From the NCBI RefSeq assembly GCF_040054535.1, contig NC_090780.1, positions 12,056,501 through 12,120,500 on the forward strand: 64,000 nt of DNA, given 5' to 3'. Position numbers and translations under genes: made by a program. Shown piece by piece: positions 63,543 to 64,000 of the stretch. This stretch comes from Antennarius striatus (taxonomy: Eukaryota; Chordata; Actinopteri; Lophiiformes; Antennariidae). Position 1 is the first letter of the stretch. Every line of letters starts with the position of its first letter. The notes beneath the pieces are model-generated. The model did no database searches and was not told the origin of the DNA. It saw only the letters and a program-made list of their open reading frames with translations.

Positions 63543-64000
63543 GTAAGTGTAACTCAAACTTGTATAGCCAATGCCATGTTTTAAGAGAATAAACGCAAAA
63601 TGTGCTGTAGATCTCTTTATATTATATGTTTCTCTTTCTTTATCCTCTTCATCAATTTGTGTGTTGCCTACTCTTATTAAAATCAATGGCAATCAACAAT
63701 TGACTGCTGAACTCACTCGACCCCTCTCTTGAGTTCCCACGGTCCACTTTTAAACAAATTGCAAGATGTACATTGAGTCCATGACAAATGTATTCTATGA
63801 CTTATAATAGATATAATAATTCAAAGTCCATCTGTTGTCATTATCACTTTAGCAAATGCAGCTACTCCATTTACACACTGATATAATGGGTGACATTGTG
63901 CACCTTAAAAGCTGGAATTTGGCAATTGACACAGAGGAGTAGAAGTTAAAGGAGTAGAGGAAGAAAAACAATCACTCCCCTTTTTTCTGCATCTGGGTGT
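63543..64000 (+). other. Start of SLC6 intron 4
   Basis: Begins with donor GTAAGT at 63543. No exon was recognised up to the window end. Confidence 0.5.

Overview
This is vertebrate nuclear DNA, almost certainly from a ray-finned (teleost) fish. Genes are split into short exons with GT-AG introns, the intergenic DNA is AT-rich and full of CA, TAA and ATCT microsatellites, and the interspersed repeats are typical of teleosts (Tc1, Tigger/pogo, piggyBac, RTE and L2-type LINE tails, a tRNA-derived SINE, a Penelope-like fragment, Ty3/Gypsy).

Layout. 1-5809 (+): all but the 5' end of a two-lobed transferrin-family gene of the melanotransferrin / otolith-matrix-protein type. 7667-9602 (+): sirt4. 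10458-11276 (-): a single-exon C1orf74-like (UPF0739) gene. 11770-12215 (-): tomm6, two small exons. 12567-14146 (+): uqcc2, four exons, head-to-head with tomm6 across about 350 bp carrying four CCAAT boxes. 16331-17263 (-): tspo, with a likely non-coding first exon near 18.45 kb. 21.4-28.6 kb (+): frs3, with two 5' UTR exons and five coding exons, followed by a long AT-rich 3' region. 33.4-51.2 kb: a transposon nest, in which a decayed piggyBac element has received a Ty3/Gypsy LTR retroelement that now stands as a tandem array LTR-internal-LTR-internal-LTR (35300-51002). 54.7 kb to the end (+): the first four coding exons of an SLC6-family Na+/Cl- dependent transporter, whose second intron is packed with nested transposons.

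Functional context. sirt4, tomm6, uqcc2 and tspo all act in mitochondria (matrix NAD-dependent deacylase, TOM import pore subunit, complex III assembly factor, outer-membrane cholesterol/porphyrin-binding protein) and lie within 11 kb. The transferrin-like protein is extracellular, and most of its iron and anion ligands look replaced in both lobes. Frs3 is a membrane-anchored adaptor for FGF/neurotrophin receptors.

Most unusual observations: each Gypsy LTR holds two exon-like blocks twice, once separated by a GT...AG intron-like gap and once joined exactly as if spliced; two identical 7422-bp Gypsy units share a middle LTR inside a piggyBac relic; a 224-bp palindromic Penelope-like insertion with a 12-bp target duplication in a tspo intron; two GC-AG introns; chains of arm-sharing hairpins; and a tandem repeat that carries inverted AGGTCA nuclear-receptor half-sites. 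All calls were made by eye; nothing was aligned by computer.
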